A stretch of DNA of 64,000 nt from Campylobacter concisus (lineage in GTDB: Bacteria; Campylobacterota; Campylobacteria; Campylobacterales; Campylobacteraceae), in contig NZ_CP060705.1 of the NCBI RefSeq assembly GCF_003048835.2, positions 1,550,001 through 1,614,000 on the forward strand, given 5' to 3'. Below are positions 36,090-45,132 of the stretch, piece by piece. The position numbers and the translations under genes are program-made. Numbering within the stretch: the stretch's first letter is position 1; the number at the start of each line of letters is the position of its first letter. The notes under the pieces were generated by a model. The model saw only the letters and a list, made by a program, of their open reading frames with translations, searched no databases and was not told the origin of the DNA.

Positions 36090-36095
36090 ATTATA
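36090..36095 (-). promoter_or_regulatory. Probable -10 element for the CheX-like/fliN/fliO operon
   Basis: On the minus strand AAGTATAATTAACG, 31 bases upstream of the ATG at 36058. It separates this flagellar operon from the trp genes upstream. Confidence 0.5.
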
Positions 36096-36135
36096 CTTTG
36101 GCTTTACTAAATTAGCTATAAATTTATTAAGCATT

Positions 36136-36885
36136 TTAAAAGAGTTTATCGACCTCTTTCACTAGCTCTTTTGCGCTAAATTTAGCACAAAGCTTGACTA
36201 TTTGCGTGCCTATGATCGCAGCGTCAGCATATTTTTTCACTTCACTAACATCATCTTTGTTTTTGATGCCAAAACCCACAGCCACTGGCAGATCGCTCTT
36301 TTTCTTAAGCTCTAGGACTAAATTTTTTATCCTATCTTCATCAGCTCTTTTTGAACCGCTAACGCCGATAGCACCTAGCACGTAGATAAATCCTGAGCCA
36401 AATTTTAATATCTCATCCGCCCTGCCCCCAGAAGTGACGCTGATAAGTGGCACAAGGCATAAATTTAGCTCCTTGCACTTTAGAGCAAACTCCTCGCACT
36501 CCTCACAAGGCAGATCCGGCACGATAAAGCCGCTCACTCCTACTTCACATGATCTTTTTAGAAATTTATCCACGCCATAAGCAAAGATGATGTTGTAATA
36601 AACTAAAAAGACAAGTGGCTTTGTCACTTTTGCCTTGCATCCCTCAAGCATGTCAAAGACAACGTCGGTATTTACGCCACTTTGAACTGTCTCAAAGCTA
36701 GCTTGCGCGATGAGTTTGCCGTCAGCCAGCGGGTCAGAATATGGGATACCGATCTCCAGTAGATCAAGTGTGCTCTCATCTAAATTTTCTAAAAATTCCT
36801 TAGTTTTCTCTAAGCTTGGATATCCAGCCACGATGTAGCCTATATTTGCCTTTTTACCGTTAAATGCGCTTCTAACCTTATCCAT
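36136..36885 (-). CDS. trpA: Tryptophan synthase alpha chain
   Basis: A 249-residue TIM-barrel subunit that splits indole-3-glycerol phosphate to indole. Visible signatures: [33 protein letters not shown] (with catalytic Glu and Asp) and SGFIVPDLP. It overlaps trpB by eight bases, and a ribosome site (GGAAAAATTT) lies within the end of trpB. Last gene of the trp cluster. Confidence 0.97.
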   Translation of the reverse strand: MDKVRSAFNGKKANIGYIVAGYPSLEKTKEFLENLDESTLDLLEIGIPYSDPLADGKLIAQASFETVQSGVNTDVVFDMLEGCKAKVTKPLVFLVYYNIIFAYGVDKFLKRSCEVGVSGFIVPDLPCEECEEFALKCKELNLCLVPLISVTSGGRADEILKFGSGFIYVLGAIGVSGSKRADEDRIKNLVLELKKKSDLPVAVGFGIKNKDDVSEVKKYADAAIIGTQIVKLCAKFSAKELVKEVDKLF

Positions 36886-38059
36886 AAATTTTTCCTTTTT
36901 CGTAGCCGATGACTGTGTTTATGTCCTTATCGCCCCTGCCTGAGACATTTACGACGATGACGCTTTTTTTATCAAGTTTTGGGCAAAGCTTCTCCAGATA
37001 CGCCACCGCATGCGCGCTCTCGATAGCTGGGATGATGCCCTCCATCTTACTTAGAAAATACAAGGCGTTTATGCACTCATCATCGGTCACCGCTTCGTAT
37101 CTTACCCTTTTGATGTCATTTAGATGGGCGTGCTCTGGGCCGATGCCTGGGTAGTCAAGGCCTGCTGAGATGCTATGCACTGGCGAGATCATGCCGTATT
37201 CATCTTGTAAGACCGTCGTTTTCATGCCGTGGATGATGCCGGTTTTGCCTTTGCTAAGCGTAGCTGCGTGATAAGGCGTATCTATGCCAAGGCCGCCAGC
37301 TTCTATACCTACTAAATTTACACTCTCATCGTCCAAAAACGCGCTAAAAATGCCAATAGCATTACTGCCGCCGCCAACGCAGGCGATGACGTAGTCGGCC
37401 TTTTTGCCATACTCTGCTAGCTGAGCTTTTGCCTCTGTGCCGATGATGCTTTGAAAGTCACGCACGATCTTTGGATATGGGTGTGGGCCAACGGCTGAGC
37501 CGATGACGTAAAATGCGCTCTCTATCTCATTTACCCACGCTTGTATGGCCGCCGTAGTAGCCTCTTTTAGCGTTTTTAAGCCATCTTCTACGCTCACCAC
37601 CTTTGCGCCAAGAAGCTGCATGCGAAAGGCATTTAGCTGCTGTCTAGCAACGTCAGTTGCACCCATATAGACGTCACACTCTAGCCCCAAAAGTGCCGCT
37701 GCAGTCGCTGTTGCTACGCCGTGCTGACCAGCTCCAGTCTCAGCTAAAATTTTCTTTTTACCCATTTTTTTAGCAAGCAATGCTTGAGCAAGAGCGTTAT
37801 TTATCTTATGTGCGCCCGTGTGGTTTAAATCCTCTCTTTTTAGGTAAATTTCATGTCCGTAGTGCTCGCTCAGACGCTTTGCAAAAAAGAGCGGACTAGG
37901 CCTGCCAACGTAGTTTTTCAAAAGATCATCAAGCTCGTCTTTAAACTCTTTTGTCTTTGCGATGCTAGCATAAGCACTCTCCAGCTCATCAAGTGCAAAC
38001 ATCACCGTCTCAGGCACGAACTGCCCGCCAAATTTTCCAAAATATGCTTTACTATTCAT
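36878..38059 (-). CDS. trpB: Tryptophan synthase beta chain
   Basis: A 393-residue PLP enzyme that joins indole and serine. The PLP lysine is Lys85 in [13 protein letters not shown]; the phosphate-binding loop is [12 protein letters not shown]. Typical TrpB1 length and start ([15 protein letters not shown]). It overlaps trpF and trpA by eight bases at each side, showing strong translational coupling. Confidence 0.98.
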   Translation of the reverse strand: MNSKAYFGKFGGQFVPETVMFALDELESAYASIAKTKEFKDELDDLLKNYVGRPSPLFFAKRLSEHYGHEIYLKREDLNHTGAHKINNALAQALLAKKMGKKKILAETGAGQHGVATATAAALLGLECDVYMGATDVARQQLNAFRMQLLGAKVVSVEDGLKTLKEATTAAIQAWVNEIESAFYVIGSAVGPHPYPKIVRDFQSIIGTEAKAQLAEYGKKADYVIACVGGGSNAIGIFSAFLDDESVNLVGIEAGGLGIDTPYHAATLSKGKTGIIHGMKTTVLQDEYGMISPVHSISAGLDYPGIGPEHAHLNDIKRVRYEAVTDDECINALYFLSKMEGIIPAIESAHAVAYLEKLCPKLDKKSVIVVNVSGRGDKDINTVIGYEKGKIYG

Positions 38060-38663
38060 CTTCTACCTCACCTATGATCTTTAAAATTCTCTCTATCTTT
38101 TGCGCATCTTTTATGCCGTTTTCGTCCTCGACTTTTGAGTTGATATCGACTAGGTATGGCCTAAATTTCAGCGCCTCTTTTATATTGTGCTCGCCTATAC
38201 CCCCAGCCATGCCAAATTTAAACTTAAGCTCTTTTAAAATTTCCCACTCAAAGCTAGTGCCATTTCCGCCGGCATTTTCGCCCTTGCAGTCAAAAAGCGC
38301 CATGTCAAAATGCTTAAAATCAATCTCTGGCAAGCTATCTTTCACGCTAAAAACCTGCCAAATCTCAAGCCCCATATCTTTTAAATTTGCATGCAAATTT
38401 TCACTGATCGCTCCGTGCACCTGAGCCACGTCAAGCCCTGCAAACTGGCAAATTTCCATTATCTCGCACTCGCTTTGCAAAGCAAAGACGCCAACTGCTT
38501 TTTTGCCCTTGCTGTGAGCAAATTTAGCTATCTGCCTAGCTAAATTTAGCTCGACCCTTCTTTTGCTTTTGGCAAATATCAGCCCGATAAAATCAACATC
38601 CAAAGCGCAAACCGCACTCGCCTCATCTAGCGTCTTGATGCCACAAATTTTAACTAGCGCCAT
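38052..38663 (-). CDS. trpF: Phosphoribosylanthranilate isomerase
   Basis: A 203-residue TIM-barrel isomerase of tryptophan synthesis. Signature segments are [11 protein letters not shown] at the start (catalytic Cys), VQVHG-type [13 protein letters not shown], and [16 protein letters not shown] at the end. Its ATG shares one base with the trpGD stop (TAATG). TrpC, the next pathway enzyme, is not fused here and is absent from the window. Confidence 0.96.
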   Translation of the reverse strand: MALVKICGIKTLDEASAVCALDVDFIGLIFAKSKRRVELNLARQIAKFAHSKGKKAVGVFALQSECEIMEICQFAGLDVAQVHGAISENLHANLKDMGLEIWQVFSVKDSLPEIDFKHFDMALFDCKGENAGGNGTSFEWEILKELKFKFGMAGGIGEHNIKEALKFRPYLVDINSKVEDENGIKDAQKIERILKIIGEVEDE

Positions 38664-40267
38664 TACGCCTGTGCCTTTATAAACTCTTCATAAAATTTAT
38701 ACGCCTTGCCAGAATTTATCGCCTCAAGCACCATTTTTTTGGCCTCGTCTGGGCTCTTTGCCCCATCAGCCGCGTATAGCGCAAACATCGCATTAAAGAC
38801 CACGATGTCAAATTTCGCCCCCTGCTCTTCGCCTTTTAGCGTGCGTATCAAAGTTTTGGCGTTTTCTTCTGGTGTGCCGCCCTCGATATCGCTGTGAAGC
38901 GCTCTTTTAAAGCCAAACTGCTCTGGCGTGATGCTATACTCAAAAAATTCACCATTTTTTAGCTCCACAACGCTCGTTTCGCTACAAAGCGTGATCTCGT
39001 CTAGCCCGTCATCGCCACGAACGACCAAAGCGTGCTTTCTGCCAAGGATCTTAAGCGTCTGGGCGTAGAGTTTTAGAACGGGCTTATGATAGACGCCAAC
39101 TAGCTGGTTTGTAAGGTTTAAATTTGGATTTAAAAGAGGTCCAAGAACGTTAAATACGGTCCTTATGCCAAGTCTTTGGCGCACTTCTCTCACCTCGCCA
39201 ACTAGCGGATGGAAAAATGGCGCATGGAAAAAGGCTAAATTTTTATTTGCTAAATTTTCACGCTGTTTTGCCAGTGATTTTTCACTTTTTACGCCTAAAA
39301 TTTCAAGCACATCAGAGCTACCTGACTTACTTGAAACTGCCTTGTTGCCGTGTTTTGCGACCTTTACACCAAGGCTTGCAAGGATGAAAGCCACAGTAGT
39401 TGAAATATTTATCGTCTTAAAGCCATCGCCTCCAGTGCCGCAAAGATCGATCATAGGCGTATCATCGCGGTAGGTTTGTGAGTATTTTAGGATATTTTTT
39501 GCAAGTGCAGCGAGGCTTTTTGGATAGAGGCTCTTTTCGCTAATGAGCACCAAAAGTGCCGAAAGCTGCACGATCTCATACTCTTTACTGGCTATTATCT
39601 CGCAAATTTGCTCAAAGTCGCTATCATCAAGTGGGATGTTTTCTTGAAGCTTGATAAGATAAGGCTTAAGTGAGCGGATTTTAGGCTCTTTTACCTCATC
39701 TTTTGCTTTGAAATTTACAAAATTTTCAACGATCTTTTTGCCGTATTGTGTGAAGTAGCTTTCAGGGTGAAACTGGATGCCAAAGATCGGCTTATCTTTA
39801 ACGCTAAGCGCCATAACTACGCCATCATCGCTCACCGCATCAGCGCTTAAGCTAGCTGGGAGCTCATCGACATAGAGCGAGTGGTAGCGCATAACCTCAA
39901 AGCGTTCAGGCAGCCCTGCAAAGAGTGGCTCTTTGTTTTTCACGTCGATAAACGAGGTCTTGCCGTGAAGCGGGTCATCTAGTCTTTTTATCTTTGCGCC
40001 GTAGCTTAGACCGATGGCTTGGTGTCCAAGGCAAATGCCAAGCACTGGCACGCCAAGGTCTGCCTGCAAAATTTCTAAGCAAACTCCGCTATCTTTTGGG
40101 TGCTTTGGACCTGGGCTTAGGATGATCTTACTTGGACTTAGTTTTTTGATCTCTTCAAGCGTTATCTTATCGTTTCTAACGCATCTAACCTCTTCGCTGG
40201 TGAGCTCTTTTACGTACTGCTCGACGTTGAAGACAAAACTATCGTAGTTATCTATAAGTAAAATCAA
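38663..40267 (-). CDS. trpGD: Bifunctional anthranilate synthase glutaminase / anthranilate phosphoribosyltransferase
   Basis: A 534-residue fusion. Residues 1-190 are a class-I glutamine amidotransferase (LSPGPKHPKDSG, Cys79 in GICLGHQAIG, His167 and Glu169 in QFHPES). Residues 200-534 are the phosphoribosyltransferase (CGTGGDG at 276-282, KHGNKAVSSKSGSSDVLE). It supplies ammonia to TrpE and then makes phosphoribosyl-anthranilate. The start is TTG at 40267 with AAAAGGATAGAGA upstream. The partner trpE, which precedes this gene in C. jejuni, is not adjacent and not in the window. Confidence 0.96.
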   Translation of the reverse strand: MILLIDNYDSFVFNVEQYVKELTSEEVRCVRNDKITLEEIKKLSPSKIILSPGPKHPKDSGVCLEILQADLGVPVLGICLGHQAIGLSYGAKIKRLDDPLHGKTSFIDVKNKEPLFAGLPERFEVMRYHSLYVDELPASLSADAVSDDGVVMALSVKDKPIFGIQFHPESYFTQYGKKIVENFVNFKAKDEVKEPKIRSLKPYLIKLQENIPLDDSDFEQICEIIASKEYEIVQLSALLVLISEKSLYPKSLAALAKNILKYSQTYRDDTPMIDLCGTGGDGFKTINISTTVAFILASLGVKVAKHGNKAVSSKSGSSDVLEILGVKSEKSLAKQRENLANKNLAFFHAPFFHPLVGEVREVRQRLGIRTVFNVLGPLLNPNLNLTNQLVGVYHKPVLKLYAQTLKILGRKHALVVRGDDGLDEITLCSETSVVELKNGEFFEYSITPEQFGFKRALHSDIEGGTPEENAKTLIRTLKGEEQGAKFDIVVFNAMFALYAADGAKSPDEAKKMVLEAINSGKAYKFYEEFIKAQA

Positions 40268-40327
40268 TCTCTATCCTTTTAAATTTAGCAGCGGCTACGC
40301 GGACTAAATATTATAAATTTAGGTGAG

Positions 40328-40333
40328 ATTATA
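40328..40333 (-). promoter_or_regulatory. Probable -10 element for the trp cluster
   Basis: On the minus strand TTATAATCTCACC, 61 bases upstream of the trpGD TTG and 18 bases after the recR stop. The short leader contains no Trp-rich peptide or attenuator pair. Confidence 0.5.
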
Positions 40334-40350
40334 ACTAAAAGAAATTTTAA

Positions 40351-40923
40351 TTAGGCTTTTGTGCGGCTCTCGTAGGCTTTTAAGAGCGAGAGCATATCGA
40401 CGTTTTCTAAATTTACGCCAGTTGGCACGCCTTGAGCGATCTTGCTAAATGAAATTTCACTCATTCCAAGCTTATCCTCTACGTAAAGCATGAGCGCGTC
40501 TGAATTTAGCCCCGGCGTAAAGGCAAAGACGACCTCTTTTGAGCCATTTTGCGTGATAGCACTTCGCAGCCTCTCTATGGCGTCCTCGTCGATCTCGTCA
40601 AGTACGAAGTAAAGGCCATTGTAGATGCCATTTTGCTCAAAAACCAAGATATCTTTTGGGCTTTCAACCAGTAAGATGACTTCGCTGTCCCTGCTCTCGT
40701 CGCTGCAAATGTCACAAATTTCATTTTCGCTTAGCCCACCGCAACGCTCACAGCGCTTGATAAATCTCACCGCATCTTCGATATTTTGCGCGAGCCTTAG
40801 CCCTGCAAAGCTATCTTGCATGCAGACAAAGTAGGCAAATCTTGCGGCTGATTTTTTTCCCACACCTGGAAGCCTGGCAAAAGACTCAGTTAGCTCGTTA
40901 AATTTCTCTAAGCCCCTTTTCAT
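40351..40923 (-). CDS. recR: Recombination protein RecR
   Basis: A 190-residue RecR of the RecFOR gap-repair pathway. It has a helix-hairpin-helix (FARLPGVGKKSAARFAYF, residues 14-31), a four-cysteine zinc site (CERCGGLSENEICDIC, about residues 54-69) and a Toprim domain (ILLVESPKDILVFE). Its ATG overlaps the racS stop (ATGA). The order racR-racS-recR, divergent from dnaJ, matches C. jejuni. Confidence 0.97.
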   Translation of the reverse strand: MKRGLEKFNELTESFARLPGVGKKSAARFAYFVCMQDSFAGLRLAQNIEDAVRFIKRCERCGGLSENEICDICSDESRDSEVILLVESPKDILVFEQNGIYNGLYFVLDEIDEDAIERLRSAITQNGSKEVVFAFTPGLNSDALMLYVEDKLGMSEISFSKIAQGVPTGVNLENVDMLSLLKAYESRTKA

Positions 40924-42176
40924 GCGCGTTTTGCCTTTGCACGAAGTAAAATTTTAAAGACGTGATAGCCATCTTCATAGTCGTAAGCAAGCTCAAATTT
41001 TTGCATCTGGCAAATTTGCTCGATGATGTAAAGTCCAAGCCCCATGCCGCTTCCAGCACTCACCTTGTCGCCTCTAACAAAGGCTTGTTTGTAGTAATCA
41101 ATCGGGTGATTTAGCTTTTTGCCTAAATTTTTAACCGCTATAAATTCGCTATCGCAGATTAAGATAGCCTTTTTATCTTCTGCGTATTTTAGGGCGTTAT
41201 CTATCAAATTTTTAATCGCCAAACTAAAAAGCTGAAAATCAACTCTTAATATAACGTCATCTCTGATGTCACAGCTCACTCGCTCTTCAAATTTATCAAG
41301 CATGAGCATATCTTGCACTTGCTCTAAAATGAGCGAGAAATGGCACTCTTGATAGTTTAGTGCATAGCTTTTTGAAAGGAGCTGCTCTACCTTGCTAAAT
41401 TCATTTATAAGCATCTCAAGGCGCTCAAAAACGTTTATGAGCCTCATCTTTTGGGTGTCGTTTGCGACCATCTCAGAGACGATCCTACCCTTGCCAATAG
41501 GCGTCTTTAGCTCATGCATGATCGCACGTAAAAATAACTGCCTTGAGCGGATGAGCTCTCTGATCTTGCAAACGGCGTTGTCAAACTCGACCGCCACCTG
41601 CCCGATCTCGTCTTGCTCGTTTTCATTTAGCCTTGCAGTCATCGCCATCTCCATGTTTCCGCTGGCAAATTTTCTGATATCTTTGCTAAGTCTTCTAAGC
41701 GGCAAGAGGCTTCTAAGCACCGAGACGTAAAGCGAGATAAGTAGAGCCGAGATGATCAAAAATGCCACCCAAAGCGGGTCATTTACGTGTCTTGCATCGT
41801 TGCTCTCAAGTAGCAGCTGAAAAGATGGATTTTTGATAAGTAGATACAAATCGCCTTTGTAATTAACCGACTGCATCATGCCAAGAGGCGTATGCTGCGT
41901 AAAAATGGCGTTTCCGCTTGTAGTAACTGAGGTGGCTAAATTTTTGTTGCCGACATATTCTAGATTGAAATTTTTAAAGTAGTGCTCCAAATCTCTTGGG
42001 GGATTGCCACGCTCGTAAAGCGCCACAAGATAGTTCATAGCGCTTATTTGTTTGTCTTTTAGCTTCTCAAGTGCACTTTCTTGCTGAATGTTTGCAAATG
42101 TCACAAAGAGCAAGCACATCAGCGAGAAAGCGATGGCAAAGATGATAGTTATCTTGGTTGTTATGGAGTATTTCAT
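40920..42176 (-). CDS. racS: Sensor histidine kinase RacS
   Basis: A 418-residue inner-membrane kinase of the RacRS two-component system, which in C. jejuni responds to temperature and respiratory conditions. Spans lie near residues 9-28 and 137-155, enclosing a ~105-residue periplasmic sensor domain, followed by a HAMP segment, the H-box IMHELKTPIGK with His221, the N-box LIDNALKYA and the G-box GSGMGLGLYI. It overlaps both racR and recR by four bases (ATGA). Confidence 0.93.
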   Translation of the reverse strand: MKYSITTKITIIFAIAFSLMCLLFVTFANIQQESALEKLKDKQISAMNYLVALYERGNPPRDLEHYFKNFNLEYVGNKNLATSVTTSGNAIFTQHTPLGMMQSVNYKGDLYLLIKNPSFQLLLESNDARHVNDPLWVAFLIISALLISLYVSVLRSLLPLRRLSKDIRKFASGNMEMAMTARLNENEQDEIGQVAVEFDNAVCKIRELIRSRQLFLRAIMHELKTPIGKGRIVSEMVANDTQKMRLINVFERLEMLINEFSKVEQLLSKSYALNYQECHFSLILEQVQDMLMLDKFEERVSCDIRDDVILRVDFQLFSLAIKNLIDNALKYAEDKKAILICDSEFIAVKNLGKKLNHPIDYYKQAFVRGDKVSAGSGMGLGLYIIEQICQMQKFELAYDYEDGYHVFKILLRAKAKRA

Positions 42177-42844
42177 CCGATAAGCTTATATCCTATGCCT
42201 CTAACTGAAAATATATGTTTTGGCGCTTTTGAGCTGTCGCCGATCTTTGTTCTAAGGCGTCCAATGATGACATCTAGGCTCTTTGAGTCCTTATCTTTTA
42301 GGCTCTTGCAGTTATAAACTAGCTGCTCGCGAGATACTGAAAAGCTGTGCTGTTTGATGAGATAGGTTAAAATTTCATACTCAGCAGGTGTTAGAGCAAG
42401 GGCTTCATTATTAAAGTAAATTTCATGGCGCTTGTCGTCTATCCTAAATGCGCTATCAACGACCTCTTCTTGAACTTCATTTGTCTTTTTATATCTTCTG
42501 ATAAGACTTGTGATGCGAGCATACATCTCTTTTGGATCGTATGGTTTTGGCAAATAATCATCCGCGCCAAGCTGAAGCCCAACAACCTTGTCGCTGATGT
42601 CACTGCGAGCTGAGCTTATGATGATAGGGATGTCGTATTTTTGGCGAATTTCTTTACAAACTTCAAGACCGTCTATGCCAGGCAAAGTAAGGTCAAGTAT
42701 GAGCAGGTCATAGTTTTTTATCCCTGCGCTTAGTCCTAGATATGGGTCTTCAAAGTTAGTCACTTTTATATTAAAGCTATCAAGATATTCAGATAAAATT
42801 TGAGCAAATTCTGGATCGTCTTCGATCATTAAAACGTTAATCAT
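42173..42844 (-). CDS. racR: Response regulator RacR
   Basis: A 223-residue OmpR-family regulator. The receiver has the acidic pair Asp9/Asp10, the phosphorylation site Asp51 in LLILDLTLPG, and Lys in YLPKPYDPKE. The winged-helix DNA-binding domain ends SVRGIGYKLIG. First gene of the coupled racR-racS-recR operon, divergent from dnaJ across 123 bases that hold promoters for both. Confidence 0.94.
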   Translation of the reverse strand: MINVLMIEDDPEFAQILSEYLDSFNIKVTNFEDPYLGLSAGIKNYDLLILDLTLPGIDGLEVCKEIRQKYDIPIIISSARSDISDKVVGLQLGADDYLPKPYDPKEMYARITSLIRRYKKTNEVQEEVVDSAFRIDDKRHEIYFNNEALALTPAEYEILTYLIKQHSFSVSREQLVYNCKSLKDKDSKSLDVIIGRLRTKIGDSSKAPKHIFSVRGIGYKLIG

Positions 42845-42875
42845 AAATCATCCTTTTCATTGAAAAATAGTAGAG

Positions 42876-42881
42876 ATTATA
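42876..42881 (-). promoter_or_regulatory. Probable -10 element for racR-racS-recR
   Basis: On the minus strand CGTATAATCTC, 32 bases upstream of the racR ATG. A TAAAAT at 42925-42930 on the plus strand may serve divergent dnaJ. Confidence 0.5.
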
Positions 42882-42967
42882 CGGCAAAAATGTAAATTTT
42901 TTTTTAAATTTAAACTTTTTTGGATAAAATCTCACATTTAAAATAAGCTTAATAAACAAGGAAAAAT

Positions 42968-44110
42968 GTGGAGTTTGATTATTACGAGATCCTTGAAATT
43001 TCAAGAAATGCAACTGGCGACGAGATAAAAAAAGCCTTTAGGAAGCTCGCTTTAAAATACCATCCAGACAGAAACGCTGGCGACAAAGAGGCTGAGCAGA
43101 AATTTAAACAGATAAACGAAGCCTATCAGGTCTTAAGCGACGAGCAAAAGCGCTCTATCTACGACAGATACGGCAAAGAAGGGCTTGAGGGCAGATTTGG
43201 CAGTGGCGGTGGCTTTAGCGCTGATTTTGACCTTTCAGACATTTTTGACTCATTTTTTGGAGGCGGTTTTGGCGGTGGTTCTAGACAGAGAAAAAGACGA
43301 ACTGAAAAGTACTCGGCTGATCTTGAAATTCCTATAAATTTAGAGTTTAACGAAGCTGTTTTTGGCTGCGAAAAAGAGATCAAATTTGATCAAAAAGTGC
43401 CTTGCCCAACATGCAATGCCACAGGTAGCAAAGACGGCAAAAACAAAACTTGCCAGCACTGCGGCGGAAGCGGCAGGATCACGCGCGGAAATGGCTTTAT
43501 GAATATCGTTCAAGAGTGCCCATACTGCCACGGATCTGGCGAAGTGATAAGCGAGCCATGCCCTGATTGCAACGCAAAAGCTTATAAAATCCAGCAACAA
43601 AGCGTCAAGATCACGATCCCAGAGGGCGTCGATAGTGGCATGAGGATGAGGGTCGCTGGTAAAGGCAACATCGGTGCAAACGGCGTTCAAGGCGATCTTT
43701 ATGTGAGCATAAATGTAAAAGACGATAAGCACTTTATCCGCCACAATGACGACGTTTATATAGAAATTCCAGTATTTTTTACCCAAGCTGTTCTTGGTGA
43801 GAGTATAAAAATCCCAACACTTCGCGGTGAAGCCGAGCTAAAACTACCAGTTGGCGCGAAAGATAAACAGCAATTTATCTTTGAAAATGAGGGTATCAAG
43901 GGCGTAAATTCACGCAAAAAAGGCAGACTTGTAGCTCAAATTTCTATCCAAACGCCTGACAAACTAAGCGACGAACAAAAAGAGCTTTTAAACAAGCTTC
44001 AAGCTAGCTTTGGCATAGAATCAGGCAAGTCAAGCACCGATGAGAGCGTCTTTGACAAGATAAAAAGCTGGTTTAAAGGCGACGAGCCAAAAGGTAAAAA
44101 GAAAAAATAA
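42968..44110 (+). CDS. dnaJ: Chaperone protein DnaJ
   Basis: A 380-residue Hsp40 co-chaperone of DnaK. The J domain (residues 1-70) has the HPD motif in KYHPDRN; a Gly/Phe-rich linker follows ([27 protein letters not shown]). Zinc-binding repeats are [24 protein letters not shown] and CPDCNAKA; the last has lost its glycines. The start is GTG at 42968 behind CAAGGAAAAAT; the ATG overlapping it by two bases is out of frame. No CIRCE operator was seen upstream. Confidence 0.96.
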   Translation: MEFDYYEILEISRNATGDEIKKAFRKLALKYHPDRNAGDKEAEQKFKQINEAYQVLSDEQKRSIYDRYGKEGLEGRFGSGGGFSADFDLSDIFDSFFGGGFGGGSRQRKRRTEKYSADLEIPINLEFNEAVFGCEKEIKFDQKVPCPTCNATGSKDGKNKTCQHCGGSGRITRGNGFMNIVQECPYCHGSGEVISEPCPDCNAKAYKIQQQSVKITIPEGVDSGMRMRVAGKGNIGANGVQGDLYVSINVKDDKHFIRHNDDVYIEIPVFFTQAVLGESIKIPTLRGEAELKLPVGAKDKQQFIFENEGIKGVNSRKKGRLVAQISIQTPDKLSDEQKELLNKLQASFGIESGKSSTDESVFDKIKSWFKGDEPKGKKKK

Positions 44111-44197
44111 ATCTAAATTTGTGGCACTAAATTTGGCGTCACAAATTCTTTCAAAATAAATTTTATATCCTAATTTTTACAAGTAAATTTCATACAA

Positions 44198-44309
44198 ATT
44201 TTAAAATTTCATGAGTGAGTATATCACACTTCTAAATTTAGTGGCGAATAGTTATGAGCCCTAAATTTAGTAAGTTGCTAAGGCGAGTGAGTAAAGTTTT
44301 AAAATTTGC
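44198..44309. repeat. Hairpin repeat, copy 1
   Basis: Begins ATTTTAAAATTTCATGAGTG and ends GTTTTAAAATTTGC. Inner arms CTAAATTTAG at 44232-44241 and 44261-44270 are self-complementary and pair with each other. The flanks (GTATATCACACTT) resemble those of copy 4. Confidence 0.8.
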
Positions 44310-44346
44310 AAAGCAATCTAATCAAATTTAAATGTTTGTTTCTTTG

Positions 44347-44484
44347 TTAAGGGGGAAGAGGCTTGAATTACGGTCTGCTTGCAGTTGCGAGCTAGCGACG
44401 CAAAGAAGCTCTCTTCCCCCTTAACGATCCCCTAACTCTGACAACGTTAGAAGGGCATGCTTTAGTGCTTCGCACTGCATGCGG
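44347..44484. repeat. Structured unit B, copy 1
   Basis: A 14-base perfect inverted repeat (TTAAGGGGGAAGAG at 44347-44360, its complement at 44411-44424) encloses a conserved box CTTGAATTACGGTCTGCTTG. It is followed by ACGTTAGAAGGGCATGC and a hairpin in which GCATGC-TTT-AGTGC pairs with GCACT-GCATGC. A second copy lies at 44692. Confidence 0.75.
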
Positions 44485-44508
44485 TTTATTTTTAGAAAAT
44501 TCTGACAA

Positions 44509-44621
44509 ATTTTAAAATTTCATGAACGAGTAATTTCGGCTCTAAAATTTGAGCTAAGCAATAAGCGAAGCCAAATTTTAGTAGTCAATTCTTGCGAGTG
44601 AATGAAAGTTTTAAAATTTGC
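44509..44621. repeat. Hairpin repeat, copy 2
   Basis: Outer sequence almost the same as the copy at 34197. Inner arms CTAAAATTTG (44542-44551) and CAAATTTTAG (44572-44581) differ from the arms at 34230/34258 but pair exactly, with loop AGCTAAGCAATAAGCGAAGC. Confidence 0.82.
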
Positions 44622-44691
44622 AAAATAGTGTGTTTCTCTTTTTTGAAAAATGGACTTTAAATTTAAAAGCTTTTCTTCTAAAGGAAGACAA

Positions 44692-44801
44692 GGGGGACTT
44701 GAATTACGGTCTGCTTGCAGTTACAAGGCGAAGCCCGAGTAAAATCCCCCAAACCCCCTCGCACGTTAGAAGTGCATGCTTTAGTGCTTTGCGATGCATG
44801 C
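44692..44801. repeat. Structured unit B, copy 2
   Basis: Shares the box CTTGAATTACGGTCTGCTTG (starting 44698) and the downstream ACGTTAGAAGTGCATGC hairpin with copy 1. The outer inverted repeat is shorter here (GGGGGA with TCCCCC). The intervening bases differ, so structure is better kept than sequence. Confidence 0.72.
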
Positions 44802-44822
44802 ATTTTATTGAAATTCCAGTAA

Positions 44823-44933
44823 ATTTTAAAATTTCATGAACGAGCAATTTCGGCTCTAAAATTTGAGCTAAGCGATGAGCGAAGCCAAATTTTAGTAGTC
44901 AATTCTTGCGAGTGAGTGAAAATTTAAAATTTG
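44823..44933. repeat. Hairpin repeat, copy 3
   Basis: Nearly identical to copy 2: inner arms CTAAAATTTG at 44856-44865 and CAAATTTTAG at 44886-44895. Copies 2 and 3, each following a unit B, suggest tandem duplication of a ~330-base composite. Confidence 0.82.
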
Positions 44934-44979
44934 TCGCTACGAACTAAAAAATTTAATTTTTACAAAAAAGTTCAAGCGA

Positions 44980-45090
44980 ATTTTAAAATTTACGGGCGAG
45001 CATATCACGCTTCTAAATTTAGTGGCAAAATAAAGAATTTAAATTCGGTAGATTTTCAAGGCGAGTGTATAAAAGCGCATAAATTTAAAA
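44980..45090. repeat. Hairpin repeat, degenerate copy 4
   Basis: Starts ATTTTAAAATTTACGGGCGAG and keeps CTAAATTTAG on the left, but the right inner arm is eroded and the end is AAATTTAAAAG. A decayed relative of copy 1. Confidence 0.6.
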
Positions 45091-45095
45091 GAAAT

Positions 45096-45123
45096 TTTAG
45101 TGCCCAAAATATCAGGCACTAAA
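45096..45123 (-). terminator. Rho-independent terminator of pyk
   Basis: On the minus strand TTTAGTGCC pairs with GGCACTAAA across TGATATTTTG and is followed by ATTTCTTTT, ten bases past the pyk stop. Confidence 0.85.
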
Positions 45124-45132
45124 TCCATAAAT

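Larger units (their letters stand above)
44111..45132. other. Gene-free region filled with hairpin repeats
   Basis: About 1 kb between convergent dnaJ and pyk. It holds four copies of a ~110-base hairpin family (44198, 44509, 44823, 44980) alternating with two copies of a second structured unit (44347-44484 and 44692-44801). Small reading frames here run through the repeats and are not supported as genes. Confidence 0.85.

Noticed and set aside
40268-40350. Tryptophan attenuator upstream of trpGD
   Set aside because: The leader is about 60 bases, with no Trp codons in a short frame and no alternative hairpins.
42845-42967. CIRCE/HrcA operator for dnaJ
   Set aside because: No TTAGCACTC-N9-GAGTGCTAA-like sequence is present between racR and dnaJ.
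44618-45122. Small reading frames in the repeat block between dnaJ and pyk
   Set aside because: They run through hairpin repeats, have no family likeness and no ribosome sites.
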